From Nephrocerus scutellatus (Eukaryota; Arthropoda; Insecta; Diptera; Pipunculidae): a stretch of DNA of 64,000 nt. Position numbers and translations under genes: made by a program. Position 1 is the first letter of the stretch; every line of letters begins with the position of its first letter. The stretch lies in NCBI GenBank assembly GCA_947095585.1, contig OX352763.1, positions 24,973,462-25,037,461 on the forward strand, given 5' to 3'. The notes under the pieces are model-generated. The model was not told the DNA's origin, searched no databases, and saw only the letters and a list, made by a program, of their open reading frames with translations. Below, piece after piece: positions 11,443-24,469 of this stretch.

Positions 11443-12960
11443 ATCATCATCATACTTGGCTCTGCAACCGGTGTTTGGTCCTGGCCTTCCGCAAAAAATC
11501 TCTCCACCGGTCTGGGCGTCTACGACATCCTTTCAGCGCAGGCTTGGCCAGCCTCGCTGTCGTGTTCCATAAATCCTACCGCAAAGGACTTTCCGAGCAG
11601 GAACCTCTTCGCTCATGCAGGCCAGGTGTCCAGCCCACCGGAGCCTACCGAGCTTAATTCTCTTCACGATGTCGCTCGTAGATCTCATCATTATAGAGTC
11701 TCCGGAATCGTCCTTCCTCACATACGGGCCAACAATTCTCCGTAAGACTTTTCTCTCGAACACGGCTAACAGGTCTGAATGCTTTTTGCTAAGCACCCAA
11801 GTCTCGGATCCATATGTAAGTACTGGTATGACCATTGTCTTATATACCAGCAGCTTGGATGTTATGGTTGAGTTCCTGGATTTGAAGAGTCTTGACAGAC
11901 TATAGTAGGCTTTGTTGGCTTTAAGCAACCGTGCGCGTATTTCTGGTTACATGCTGTTATCGGCTGCTACAGTTAACCCGAGATAGTTAAAGGATTGCAC
12001 TACTTCAAATTCGCGCTCTACCATTTGAATTGAGGGACTTTGTTTTGCTATCATTTATGTGCAGCCCTAGATTTCGTTTGCTCGATCTGGATGAAAGCTT
12101 CCTGTACACCTCTTCGGTTTCTACCAACGATATCAATATCGTCTGCGTAAGCCAGTATCTGAATGGACTTATAGAGGATTTTTCCTCTCGCCGTTACGTC
12201 AGAGTCTCGGATCACTTTCTTCAACGCCAGGTTAAAGAGGACACAGGCCAATCCATCCCCTTTTGTCGGAGCCCGTAATAGATGTTGACCATTTGACTAT
12301 TTGCGGTTATATCCGATTTAATCCGCGGATAGCGGATAATTCTGCGCCTGGTGCGGTCCTTGCTCTCTACTGTTCTAGTTCACGGACGAGATTCTTCTCC
12401 CAGGCGGCTTTCTTTCGCCAGTGAACGGTTTTTTCATACCTTCTGAGCTGTTTATATTCATCTTCGCGTCCCCGCGTTCTATGAGATTGTTGCTCGGTAC
12501 GCAACATTCTTACGTTCAGTCGCTAACTTACATTCGTAATCGAACCAGTCGTTCCGATATCTACGACTATTGCCTAAGATGGAGTCAGCAGTACCTACTA
12601 AGACAGTATTTTTAATACGTGTCCATTTCTCTTCTACGCCCGGCATCTCAGCCCCAGGACTTACTCTCCATGCGTACAGGGCGAGTTCTATCGCTTGACC
12701 GTAGTTGTTTCTGGTCTCTTCGTTGCGAAGGGCAGCCGTGTTGACTCGAATCTGATTTGCGGATGCTGTCTTTCTTGATAATGAAACCCGCGCTCGGAGC
12801 ACCATACCAACAAGATAGTGGTCCGAGTCGATGTTGGCACCTCGGTACGTTCGTACTGTCATCAGGTTCGGGTTGTGTTGGCGGTCTATGAATGAATTGC
12901 TGTTATGTCAGCAATATATTTGGACAGGGTATCGGCTAGCTGCTGTGCAGCTCGAGCTCT
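11443..12960 (-). mobile_element. RTE-like LINE relic: EN and RT fragments
   Basis: Minus-strand fragments are in LINE order. Near 12880-12480 is the end of the AP endonuclease domain (NIDSDHYLVGMVLRARVS) and the linker (WFDYECKLATERKNVAYRA). At 12251-12051 is the RT palm with the catalytic motif YADDID. At 11928-11533 is the C-terminal part (VLTYGSETWVL, RLRWAGHLACM). The 3' end is an (ATG)n tail near 11443. The fingers and early palm of RT are missing between about 12270 and 12420, and frameshifts and stops separate the pieces, so it is dead. Related relics lie at 3561, 43757, 49046, 59216 and 62836. RTE (BovB-like) is my assignment from the motif style. Confidence 0.75.
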
Positions 12961-15900
12961 ATACGTACGTTCCATGAGAAAACCTTACTTTGAAGGGACT
13001 ATACCGATCATTTTGCTTTTCCTGTACTGAATGAAAATTACTAGTGGCCACCAAGTGGATGTTAGATAGCACTTCCACTAGTCAGAGATAGTTACATGCA
13101 TTTCCGTAGGTATTCAACGCACATGCTCACAGACATCTCCTCTTTTGCCCTCCTTTAACTTAACATCTCTTGGTAAATACGAGTAATTCCGATTTTTGCT
13201 AACTGTTATAGCCATGATGATGACGTGACGTTTGGGGGGTATTTTCACGGACGATAAAAGCTCCAATGAACACGGTAACGATGGTGTCTCATGGAAATTT
13301 CGGTACACAAATAAAATATAAGTCAACTCTCTCTTTTAAAAGCGGGTTAAGTTGAAAGAATGTTCCAAAACTCTACTGTTAGCCACTGTACAATACGTGA
13401 ACTTGTTTTGGAGAGGAATGAGGACCTTAAGCAGCCACTGCCATGAACTCAGAATCATAGAACACAGGCTTGTTGTGTGGCAAACAAAATCGCAACCATT
13501 TCTTATGACCACATTATATAAAGGAAGCTTTAAGGTCCACCTGTTAAAAAAGGCGTCATATTAAGAATCAATTAAATAAAATAATGTGCTTCCGTACTCC
13601 ATCTCCCATCTCGAACGGATTCAGATTTAAGACATCGGGAAAAGCGGTCGAGGTATATAGGTACATGCAAATTTATCTGAGGTTCATTCTGTAACTTGGG
13701 ATTTTGTCAATTGGAATTATTGGATTCTTTTTTTGTTTGTGCTTCCAGATGCTAGGCTTAGGGTTTTTTGGAGACTAATTCAGCCAGTTATAAATATGAA
13801 TTTAAAAAAAACACAGATATTATCTTAAAAAATTCTTAGTTGCTCATCCGCAAATCTTTTAAAACAACCTTCATACCTGCAGTTTCTGCTTAAGTTAAGA
13901 GAAAAAAAATTTAAAACTAATTGCTGTTTGTAAAAAAAGTAACAAATCACACTCTAAATTAGAAACCCTTTTTATTTCTGTGTCAGGTGCAATTTGCATA
14001 CAAACAAAGATCCTATTTGCCAGCAAGACTGAAACAATAGCTGTTCATCTCACAGAGTAAAAGCTTCCAAAGGCGCCGCAAGCAAGTGAAAAAACTTAAT
14101 GTCAAAGTCAAAAACCTGAGAGAAGCTGCCGGGCCGCGAGTGCTACTCTATCTGCAACTGTAAGATACAAGACACGTACCTACAATGCAAATGAATAAAT
14201 TCCCTATTTTATTGTGCATCCTGGCTGTACTTAATGTACTCTTCACGTGATTGTCACCGGGCGGCACTTAATCATTTTCACTGTTCCTTTGTGCGCCCGT
14301 CATCAGGAACCTACAGTGGGTAGGTTGGTGGGGGGGGGGGGAGAAGCACTTATGCAGCAGAGTGCGGCATTGGGTTTTTGTTGTTGTTAAAGAAACACCA
14401 ACAACAATAGCAACAACAAAAAAGGATAAAGCAAACACACAAGAATAAGAGGAGCTAACGTGTGTGTTTGTGCTTGCCTGCGCGTTCGTATAGACCGGAA
14501 ATGTCTAATGATACCTTGGCTCATTTTGCACCTGGACGGAGGAACGTCTACGACGACGACGACGGCGACGACGACGAAAAAACGTTGATATGGAAATGAA
14601 TTGACAGCAACGCGAGACCGATTCACATTCATTGGCCTTGGATGGAATGCTCGATGCTTGTGCGGCACATATGGTGAAGTGGTGGCAATCGCAAGGCAAG
14701 GCAAGGCAGAAGGAATCCTCCAGCCAAGCAGTCGTTATAGAGTAGCGGCGGTATATGCAGCAGCACTCACTCTTCGGGATAATTTGCGCAAATTTTCTCT
14801 CCCAGGACCAAACACTCGAGGAAAACTCAACTTCGTTTTGTGTTCATTATGATTGTTGTTGTTGGTTGTTGGTTGTTGTTTTTGTTATTCCTTGCAATTA
14901 TTACACCGAGGCGTAAATGAGCGCAAAGTGGAACCACAACCCTTTTTAGCGCCCAGGTTACGCTGATCGTCCGTTCGTCCGGTTGCTAGTTGTAATGTGA
15001 CAACATGCAGTGAACAATTTGCTGCAGGCTGCACTGAGTGAATCGTGCTATATGTGTGCACAAATTAAACGACCCATTCCCAGTTAAAGGTGTGCGAAAG
15101 CAAATGCGTGAGCCCAGCTTTATATTTTTATATGTTTTTTTTTTCTCTTGGTGTTGTTCGTCCTTTTGTTGTTTGTTTTTTTTTTTCAAGAGGTTGCTTC
15201 AATCGAGCATTCAGTTGCAGTTTTGTTTTTCGAGTTGCCACCGCACACACCGCTTGTATAATGGTGCGGAACAATGGAATAACAGGAACGTAGCGTTTTT
15301 TCCGTCTTCTTCTTCACAGTTTCACAGTTGGTGTCGTATCCTGTCGTATCCTAGAGGCAAGAGTAACCAACCGGAAAGGCGACGCAACGTCGTGCACACT
15401 GGATAACATGCTGCAGTACTTTTACTTACTCCGTGACTGGAAATTACTCTTCGGATGAGTAGGAAACATGAAATCTGCCCGTTAGGGGGTCAGAATCACA
15501 CAGCACAAGTATGCGAATTTGTCTGAAAGTATGAATGAAAAGATTCTGGACTGCATTTACAGAGAGAGAGAAATTCAAACTCCAAGTATGAGGACAGATT
15601 TTTGCTGCTTTTGGTGGCTGCCTCTTAAATATTAAATTCTCAGTTTGTCTACAGAAAGTCAAGTGCAATTTGTTTGGTTCATTTTGTTACAAAAGTTGTC
15701 CACATCAGTGCACAACACGGAGCGGAGCGAGCTCCACATTAGTCTTAAATAAGAATTCCACGTAATTACTCGACTTATACAAATTCGGTTCACTACACAT
15801 CTCTGTTTCAGGTCAACTTTTTAATGACAGCCACCACCAGCAGCAGCAGCAGCACTGATTCCTGGTTGCGATTCTTTTCTGTTGGACATTTCTGTTTGTT

Positions 15901-16609
15901 CACAAACCACAGTCCACAGTGCGCACTACGCTTTTTGTACACAGCACACCCCAACTCTTCATTCAGTCGAAGTCATCAACTTGAAAGGCTGTTATTGTTA
16001 TCGCCAGTTGCATTTTAATCTCATTCTCCCTATCTGGGATCAGCCCTTTTATGAGGTCTTTTTTATTCAAAAGTCATCCTCATCATTATCATCATCACAA
16101 CAACTATAATTATCTCAATAACTACGGGTAATACAAGTACTCGCCATGTAATGAGATTGTCCGCTGAGGAATTAAACATTCAAATTAATGATTCAAAATA
16201 ACATTTAAAAACTTTGTTCATTGGTACAAGGCGGCGTGGCTGACTACCACATGCTTTTATTAGTTAATCATTTGAGTGTTTTTAAATTATTAAATTAGAC
16301 TTGACTCTAAATTTATAAGTAAGTCCGGGGCCAAATTGTTGTAATGACTTGTTAATTAAAGGACCAGCGTAAGGTATCTGAAGCAGTTAAAAAAGCTTTA
16401 GAAAATCGTGCTTGGGTACCGTTTGACGGAAGTTATCTTGGATGGTTCAAAACTCACTGCATAAATGCCCGTAACCGTCAGGGGCCTTTTGACTGCTAAG
16501 TTGATACATCTAATCTGCATTTCTTTACTGACGGCTGCCCTCTTAGCTTCTTATATGAAGGGGTTTTTTTGAAATAGGGAATTTCACGAACGAGCAACGT
16601 TTGGAAAGT
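12961..16609. other. Intronic DNA, no gene seen
   Basis: Mostly unique sequence. Notable are a run of G at about 14329-14341, a GTTGTTGTT/AACAACAAC inverted pair near 14378-14416, a CGACGA run at 14546-14577 and an AGC run at 15837-15856. Acceptor-like tracts at 13985 and 15812 are followed by early stops in the frame needed to continue exon 1, so no exon is called. Confidence 0.5.
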
Positions 16610-16614
16610 TGTCC

Positions 16615-16760
16615 TTGCTAAGTTTGAAGAAAATCCTGAATTTCATCGAAAAATCATCTTCAGCGATGTGAAGTTCATTTTTGGCTTAATGGTCAGTAAA
16701 CAAAATTTGCATTTTTGGCCAGCAACATCCCCACATATGCTTTAAGAGACTTGATTACAT
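16615..16760 (+). pseudogene. mariner-type transposase fragment
   Basis: The frame from about 16620 reads FEENPEFHRKIIFSD, the segment around the first catalytic Asp of mariner-family transposases. It then has a damaged stretch, KQNLHFWPATSPHML, matching NKQN..IW...NPH of the intact copy at 39916. Stops and small deletions follow. No terminal repeats were recognised. It is a different and older copy than the intact element. Confidence 0.65.
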
Positions 16761-16854
16761 AAAATGAACACGACTTTCTTTTACGGATGTAATCTTCAGT
16801 AAATGTATATTAATTTTGTTTTTAAATTTTTTTTCTTTAAATTTCTTTTGCATA

Positions 16855-17050
16855 TTTCATTTTCTCATAAGTGCTATACATATTCGAAAAAACTCGAAAA
16901 ATTGTCCAAGTAAACTGACACTTCCCCGGCTGGTCGTTTTCCGCCAAAATCAACTGGGACCTCCAAATTTATGTAAAAAGGTTAAATAAAAATTTTCATC
17001 ACCATCAATTCAGCCGTCTGCGCTGTAGAGTGGACACAGACAGACAGACT
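16855..17050 (+). repeat. Dispersed repeat, copies at 58795 and 26020
   Basis: Contains GTCCAAGTAAACTG, CACTTCC, AAAATCAACTGGGACCTCC and ATCAATTCAGCCGT in fixed order. The same order occurs at 58795-58990 in plus orientation and, more diverged, inverted at 26020-26105. It is non-coding, of unknown family. From 17051 to 17400 nothing was recognised. Confidence 0.75.
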
Positions 17051-17403
17051 CACAGACAGAGACTCTTTTTCCGCTTTTTCTGACTCAGGAATATACGGAA
17101 ATTGGTAAATCTGCAAAAATTCCGAGTTCAAAAATTTGCATGAAGTGTATAAAGTTACCTAGAATGGTTCTATTTAGAGCTCCCTAATACTGTAGTCTGC
17201 GATTTGTGTATCAAAACTTTCTGGTTTTTTTTTTACATTAAACAATTTTCTATATAATCAGAATTATGATAATAGGATGTGTTACACCAATTGCGACTGT
17301 CTTTCAGTATCGTTATCGCTAATTATCAATTGATAAGGAAAATTTTAAATAAAAAGATAAAACAGTGAAACTGTTATAAGTCAACCATACTCGTGTATAA
17401 TAT

Positions 17404-18310
17404 ACTAGCTGCTCTCTGGAACTTTGCTACCCGCATACATAAATCCCCGCCAATTAAAATTTTACATTCCCCTCCCACCCAGTAATGGTGAAGGGGTGTG
17501 TACTATAGTCTTTAAACAAAAAATACAACAAAACTGACTTCACAACACTTTTTGTTAAATGAAATAACTAATAACTAAACTGATGAAATTTTCGTGAAAA
17601 TCTCGACTCCAGCGCCACCTACTGCGTCCAAAAAAGACGAATTTATCGGAGCACCAAACGAACATATGGTGTGAGTATAGGTTCGATACATGTAGTGATA
17701 TAGGCGCGATGACGTCTCAATTCCAGCGACACCTTCCCGGTCCAAACGAACGTATGATGTGAACATGGCTTCAATATGTCTAGTGGTTTAGGCATGATGA
17801 CGTTACATGCATGTGCACTAACAGACAAAAAATAGCTGCACATTTTCGTAAATATATCTACTTCACCGCCACCTACCAGGTTAAAAAAAACATAACATTA
17901 TCGGAGCACCAAACGAACATATGATGTAAATATTGCCTTGGTACGTCCAGTGGTTTAGGCGAGATGACGTTACATGCATGTGCACTGACGTTTTTTTATT
18001 GATTAGACATACACATTTTTAAAAATATTTCGACCCAAGCGCCACCTACCGGGCTCCAAAAAACATAATCCTTTAGAAGCACCAAACGAACATATGATGT
18101 AAATATTGCCTTGGTACGTCCAGTGGTTTAGGCGAGATGACGTTACATGCATGTGCACTGACGTTTTTTTATTGATTAGACATACACATTTTTAAAAATA
18201 TCTCGACCCAAGCGCCACCTACCGGGCTCCAAAAAAGATAATCCTTTAGAAGCACCAAACGAACATATGATGTAAATATGGTACGTCCAGTGGTTTAAGC
18301 GAGATATGCA
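17404..18310 (+). repeat. Helitron/DINE-like repeat with 173-bp satellite core
   Basis: It begins ACTAGCTG, then a TACCCGCATACATAAA block that recurs at 24470. Its core holds five tandem units marked by AGCGCCACC or variants at 17611, 17725, 17865, 18038 and 18211. The last three are spaced exactly 173 bp; the first two are deleted versions (114 and 140 bp). Each unit has CACCAAACGAACATATGATG and GACGTTACATGCATGTGCAC. An internal tandem core framed by short conserved ends is known for DINE/HINE elements; the assignment here is inference. Confidence 0.7.
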
Positions 18311-19614
18311 GACATGTACATATAATAATATTTAAATTATGTTTTCTAGTTTTACAAATTTTACTCCATTGCTGTTCACACGTGGTTTTGTGCACTGCAA
18401 ATAGCACAAATCAAATTAAATAACAATCGCATTGCAAATATCTTCTTAATTATGGCACAATAGATATTTCAGTTTAAAAAGATAAATTATTAAATTTTCT
18501 CCATATTGCTATCGGGGTGGGGTGCACATCATGACTGTGTGTCTCGTGTCTGGACGAAATTGGTTCAGTATTTGTTGTTGCTGAATTTGTTAAATTTCTA
18601 TCACTGTATCTTTTAAACGCGCTCCAGCTCTTTTCTTCTATTAAACAAATAGGTACATTCAATGTGACAATGAACCTTTAAAGATTAATATGACAACATC
18701 AAGAAAGCTGCTCTGTGTTTGCTTTCTATTATTCTGGTGTTGCGTAAACGTTTCCAGTTCAGTTCATCGAAATTGGAGCAAGAAATCTTTCATTCTTCTT
18801 GTCAATGCTGATTGCGCGATTTAAGATTCGAATGTAGAATAATTCTCAATGAATTACTTTGGACTTTCGATTGTACCCTTCATCACTTTACGATTATAAT
18901 TTGTGGGTCATTTAAATTGATTTGTTTATGTGAGTTGCGACTAAGTTTTAATGTTGGTGTTTAGAGGCGCCTTTTGCTTATCATGATGATGATTATGATG
19001 ATGATGATGATGATGCTGATGATGATGATGATGATGCTGATGCTGATGATGATGATGATATTCTATAGGTTGGAAGCTTAATCACAATAAAAAAAAATAT
19101 TGAGAAATGAAAATGATGCTCTGATTGTAAAAAAACATCTTTATCAATACAGTCGACCGCACTTCCCTTGTTTGATATTCTGCAGATGAGAACAAAAAAA
19201 AATCGTCTCCAGAATTATTTAAGTACTAAGTCAATGTTCTGTGAATTATTACCTATTCCCTTGCAATATTCCAAAACGCAATAATGCCTATAATTACTGA
19301 CAGTTGGCAAAAAAAAAGTCACTGTCATTGAAGTGAGATTTTGTTAGTTGTAAAGTGGTTTGAAGCCCCAAATCCATTGTGTTGATGATATCAAATTTTT
19401 CGACACATTATGATATCAATCCTTAACGATCGCTTCAAATGCATCAAATCTTCTTGACCAAAGTTTTCATTCTCAAAAATTATAACTCTAAACGAGCCAT
19501 TTCTCTCTGCAGTTTGGAGTTATTCCTTACGATTTGTCAATAGCTGAACAAACTAATGCACACTTTGGTTGGCAATCTTGTTCGAATTTTTGGACATTGT
19601 GAAAAGAGTAAGCA
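18311..19614. other. Intronic DNA with GAT microsatellite
   Basis: 18981-19063 is a long (GAT)n/(ATG)n run with GCT interruptions. The remainder shows no gene on either strand. Confidence 0.6.
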
Positions 19615-19960
19615 ATGCTACAATACTTACTTATTTATGTTCTATATCCCCTTGTGGGTCCAAACGCCTCTACTACGTCTACGAGCCATCGCGTGCGGTT
19701 CCTGGCAATGAGCTTCAGCTCTCTCCAGTTCTTCCCCAATTGCCTCCTCAACTGTTCTGCACCATGTATTTCTCGGACGACCCGTTCTTCTACCATCCTG
19801 AGATAGCAGATTCCAAAACACTGTGTAGTTTGCTATGGAACTGTCGCCTTTTCGGAGTGTTTGACAAATCGACTGCTATTTCCGTCGTTGAATGGTTGTG
19901 CCTATTGGTTCCTGACCCGTTGTCATTCATTTCCATGATCGTGTAGCCACGCTCTAATGG
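19615..19960 (-). mobile_element. LINE 3' end (minus strand)
   Basis: The minus frame contains RRQLGKNWRELKLIARNRTRW followed by a short stretch to the end of a coding frame. A CCACAAGGGGATATAGAAC block and a TAAG-type short repeat tail near 19617-19632 follow. This looks like the last codons and tail of a truncated non-LTR retrotransposon. The plus-strand open frame over the same bases is a shadow. The clade is not determined. Confidence 0.45.
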
Positions 19961-21394
19961 AAAGCTTAAGTTACGACGAATTGTAATGTATTGCAGCACA
20001 TATGCACACACTGCGCTTGCCTTGTATAGATACAGCAGCACAGAATAGCAATATCTTTGCAGAGTTGATAGAAACATCAGACTTCTTCATACTTCATACA
20101 GACTTCTAATTCTTATATTCACAACGGCAATAAACGCGTTTATTACTTAAAAAAATGATACAAATAATGAAGATCTTTTAGCCGATGCCAAACCTACATC
20201 GAGCTATGACTGACTATGACCGGTCATAGCTTTTATCTCAAGTCTAATCATTGAAAGAGTCATTCACAGACAACTCAAAGCGTTGAAGCGTTTCACATAT
20301 CAGATATATTGTGCTTGTGCTCTTTAATTAAATCAAATTTACATAATTAAACAACTTAACTCAACGAGAGACAATGGGAACATTAATTTTCATTTCTTGT
20401 TAGTGTTCAACTTATTAATGCCAGGTCAAAGGAGAGTTCAAGAATTTAACGAAGAAGACGATGAGATATGAGTCAAGCAAGTCGCGCCGCTAGATAGTTT
20501 AGTTTAGAAGTCGTTGTTTGTTGCGATATCATCGTAGCCGTCGTCTCTGCCGCGGTGCGATAATTCGCCGCTTCTGCCGGCCTCATTGTGCCTATTCTAC
20601 TGGTACGTACACACCAAAGTGTACAATCCATAAATCCAAAAGGGCTCTGGAACAGGTAATTCTCTGTCATACGTCGCGTTGTTTGTTTACCTGAAATAAG
20701 ATAAGTACCAGGGAGCATAACTCGTTTACAAAAGAACCACCACCACACATGCAATGCATATAGCTACCAGTATTTTTATAAATTACGTGTACGTTTTCAC
20801 ATAGTAACTCCAAGCCACGTTCCTCCTTTTTTGGTTTGTGTTTCTTCTTTTATCGTCATTTGTTCTTTGCAGCAGCTCCAGCTTTTGGCTCGGCTCCCTT
20901 GCTATATAACTGGTTTGTTGTTATTTCCAATGTTCGTATAAAAAACACTCCGTTCCCACAGTTGGTTCAGTTTTTTTCCAAGCTTCTTGGTTATTTATTG
21001 TTCTTTTCCTTGCGTCAGATCTTATCGTTGGACAAATGTCGCTTTCTTGGCTTTGCCAAAAGAAGAAAGTTCCCAAAATTTTGCTGAAGTTGAGGACTTT
21101 TTTAATCTGCATTTTTCAATAAAAAAAACATAAAGCTCTTCTCAACAACTGACCACCAGAGGTAAAACACCGGGTAGATCGATAACCGAAGACACATTGC
21201 CTTTCAATAGTTGGGAAGCTGCAGCCTTAAATCGGGTTTTTTGGAGGAGGAACAAAACAAAACTATGAACTTTTCCATTGAAACTATGCATGAGCTTTAT
21301 ATACTAGAGATACAGCATTTTAGTTGACAAAATAATAAGTTTATAGGAAAAAATTGTATTTTGACTTGAAAAAGTTTACACTTCATTTTCTGCA
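19961..21394. other. Intronic DNA; one unexplained minus-strand frame
   Basis: 20463-20694 on the minus strand is open for about 75 codons (RMTENYLFQSPFGF near its start). It is directly preceded by TCTTATTTCAG, an acceptor-like tract, with GTAAAC after it. It has higher GC than its surroundings but no motif that I recognise. It may be a nested exon, a conserved non-coding element or chance. Nothing else was seen. Confidence 0.3.
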
Positions 21395-23540
21395 CAGTTT
21401 TCCGGCACCAATCACCCATACGAAAAAGCTCACCGTGGCTCTGGAATTCTTATCAAATCCCGCATTAGCCACCACCGCCTACAGAAGAACCAAGAGAAAT
21501 ACCACCAAGCAACTTCTATTGGTCTGAGTGGATCGAAAACATAACAATATCACCCATTATTGTCCCTCTAAATTGAACATTACGATCCAACAATTCCTCA
21601 ACTTCTTCAGCAGCCTTGGAACAAGTTCTTAGCAGCTGACGACTATAATGCTATGTACACCTATTGGGGTTCTAGGCTAACAACTCCAACAGGCAGCCAA
21701 CTTTGGTACGCGCTCATGCAAAGAAATATTGGTTTTGCCTCTGCGGGTGAACCCACCTACTGGCCTATAGATCGACGAAACGAAAGATGGACCTTATAGA
21801 CTTCGGCAACACAAAAAATATCAATAGGCACAACCCAAAAGCCGAGACAAATTTCGACCTCTCATCTGATCACTCACCTGTTGTTATTACACTAACAAAT
21901 TTAAGAAGCGTGTAACAAAGTCCCCAAACCCTTACAAGCAAATCGGCAAACTGGCTTAAATATAGAAAATACATAAGCTCTCATCTCAACCCGTTAACTC
22001 CTATGATGCAACACGAGGAGGATCATGGCAGAAATCTCGGCCACACCCAAACCCTCCAAAACAAAGTTAAAATACTCCGCACGCACATCAGCCAGAATTG
22101 AAGAAATGATCCGCGATTAACGGAAATCAAGACGGGAGTGGTAAAAGCACATCTCCCCTCACGAAGCAAAAGGTGACAAAGGCGACGAAAGCCCCCCAAA
22201 GATTTCTTAAAGAAGAAAATAAGAGGAGCCTAAGAAAATGCCTCGAAAACCTCTCACCAAATGCGACCAACCATCTTGCTCTAAAAAGCAGCAAAGAAAA
22301 CCATATCTTCAAAGCAGCACGACCCAGCAATCAAACTACCAAATGGAAACTGGGCAAGAACCTACGAGGAAAAAGGAAAAACTTTCGCAGAGGATCTATG
22401 TAAAGTTTTTGCGCCACATCTACCGCAGTCATACGAATACTTCCATTAAGACTCTCAAAAATATATTTTTTGAGAAGCAGGACATGTCCGATGCTCTAAA
22501 GAATGAACTAAATCCAAAGAAGGTACCAGGTTACGACCTAATTACAGGGAAAATAATAATTGAACTCCCAGCTGTAGCAATTGAACACCTAACGTGCGCT
22601 TTCAACAAAGTTTTGAGCATAGGCCACTACTCCCAACCTTGGAAGACTTCGAGGATTATCATGTTTCCGAAGGTCGGCAAGGACCCTACCTTTGTATCGT
22701 CTTATCGACCAATAAGTTTATTACCTTCACTATCCAAAGTATTCGAAAAACTACTACTCGGGAAAATAACTCCGCTCTTGGAAAAGAAAGGAATAATACC
22801 TACACACCAGTTCGGATTCAGAGCTAAGCATGGCACGGTTGAATAGATCAACAGGGTAGTAGATGAGGTAAGAAGAGTCTATCATAATAGGCAGTGCTGT
22901 ACGGCACAAGCGTTCGACAAAGTTTGGCATAAGATAAATAAACTGTTGCCACAAAACTGCCACAAAATCCTTAAGTCGTACCTTCACTTCAAGATAAATT
23001 ACAAATTCCTTTTATCAAAAGACCTCTGCATAAGAGCTGGTGTCCCCCAAGGAAGTGTCCTTGGCCCACTCCTATACATATTTTTTAGATCAGACCTTCA
23101 GATCGATAACAACGTGACCATCTCTACCTTTGCGGACGACACCGCGATACTAAGCACCCACAGCGAACCCAAATCAGCTTCTCATAACCTAAATAACTGC
23201 ATTAAGCGGCTCGAACTCTGGTTAACATTGCGTGGAGAATTAAAGTGACCGAGACGAAAAGCATACACATCAATTTTGCCCTCAGGCAAGAGGACTGCCC
23301 ACATATCACTCTCAACAACACACTAATTCCTCAAAGTGAAAGATGTGAAGTACCTCAGTATCCACCTAGACACGATTTATTTCACGAAATTAACCAAGGA
23401 ATCATCCATTTAAGTATTTGCCACCTTAAGGGATACAACGGCTTACCTGGAGAAAACCCATTGAGTCTAAACGCAATCAAGTCAAACTCAAACTTTACAC
23501 TGGATGCTCAACAAACCACTCTATCATCATTTTGATATTA
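21395..23540 (+). mobile_element. Jockey-type LINE relic, ORF2 region
   Basis: Parts of ORF2 are in order on the plus strand. The AP endonuclease runs from about 21395 to 21800 (GILIKSRI, ADDYNAMYTYWGSRL, SAGEPTYW). The reverse transcriptase is at 22480-23240, and the following thumb or linker segment at 23245-23400. ORF1 was not found, so the element is 5'-truncated. Stops and frameshifts in the endonuclease inactivate it. After 23540 a tail-like region runs to about 23750. It lies in the sense orientation of the putative host intron. Confidence 0.8.
22238..23248 (+). pseudogene. Jockey-type reverse transcriptase, one internal stop
   Basis: One reading frame carries most RT blocks: KKVPGYDLITGKI, SYRPISLLPSLSKVFEKLL, HQFGFRAKHGT, AFDKVWHK, RAGVPQGSVLGPLL and the catalytic TFADDTAIL. 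A single TAG at 22844-22846 breaks it, some residues are lost just before AFDKVWHK, and the frame shifts near 23240. No real start codon is implied; the upstream part of the frame is linker. In Jockey elements this enzyme makes cDNA at a nicked target. This copy is defective but less decayed than the other LINEs here. Confidence 0.8.
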
Positions 23541-24194
23541 GAAACACACAACTGAGCTTAGCGTAGAAGCTCTTGTTTTTCGTGATTTTTTGTTTTAAAT
23601 TTCGGAGATTTAGAATCCTTCGTTCAAAACAGTACAGAAGATTGTTAGTATTTGTGTTAATATAAATAGCGCAGCTTTGTCCATTGAATTTGTATCTGCT
23701 CCCTGGTCATAAACCCTTGAAGCGTGCGCTAATCATAAAAAACAAACAAACAAACTATATACTCCCTCCATTATCAATGGTCAGAAAGTGGTACAGACCA
23801 AACAATAATCCGCCAATGAGCTGATTTCCATATACGAGTATATTGGATCTACGAATAATATTTACGAGCAATTAAGGTGTTTTAAATCCCCTATTAGCCA
23901 CCAATAAATGTTAATTGTACATTATTTATGAGCATTTGTCTGTGACTCATTATTTTCAATTGGAAAATTCCCATAATTAGGAAAGGAAAATACATATTTT
24001 AAAATTAATTATTGAAAATTGATTGTTTCTACAGGGTGCCCAACTGATTTAATTCATTATGCGCGTCCTGCTTTTACTATATAATAGGATTACTGTTTAA
24101 AATTGTCAACATACTAGGACTATGTTATCCTCATTGTTGGCCAATGCAAACAAAAGTGCATCTACTGTAAGCTTTCAATTTGTGCGATGCATTT
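23541..24194. other. Jockey tail and AT-rich DNA
   Basis: 23712-23750 contains CTTGAAGCGTGCGCTA followed by an A-rich tail (AAACAAACAAAC). The 16-base word is also at the 3' end of the tRNA-derived SINE at 48565-48950. The rest, to 24194, is AT-rich with no gene. Confidence 0.5.
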
Positions 24195-24385
24195 CTTTCA
24201 GGACCCCAAAACCAGCTTCTCAATTCGCCGTTCGGATCCGGCATTAAATTATAAGTCCCCTCCATTTGTGTGCCACAATATACATGCTCAACACAAATGG
24301 TTGCGAGGAGCTAGGCCTTGGACCGCAATGGTCTGTAGCACCGAATATTATTATTATGATTTTTATTATTATAAAGATTGTGGTT
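24195..24385 (+). mobile_element. SINE 3' part with ATT tail
   Basis: CAGCTTCTCAATTCGCCGTT matches, inverted, the tail of the tRNA-derived SINE at 26795-26970. It is followed by AAGTCCCCTCCATTTGTG and ends in an ATT-rich tail at 24345-24372. The tRNA head is absent, so this is a 5'-truncated copy or a related family sharing the body. Confidence 0.6.
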
Positions 24386-24469
24386 CATGGATATGGATAG
24401 GTTCCGAGCTTTGCCGCTATGGAGAAGTGTAGTCTTTACGTTAGACTGAGGCTATTTATTTATTTACTA

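Noticed and set aside
14387..14704. Minus-strand frames with poly-Arg or poly-Val runs
   Set aside because: They are translations of the CGA microsatellite and CAA-rich sequence.
15812..15888. Exon after CTGTTTCAG with an AGC run
   Set aside because: In the frame continuing exon 1 it reaches a stop right after the His/Gln run; the long frame needs a different phase.
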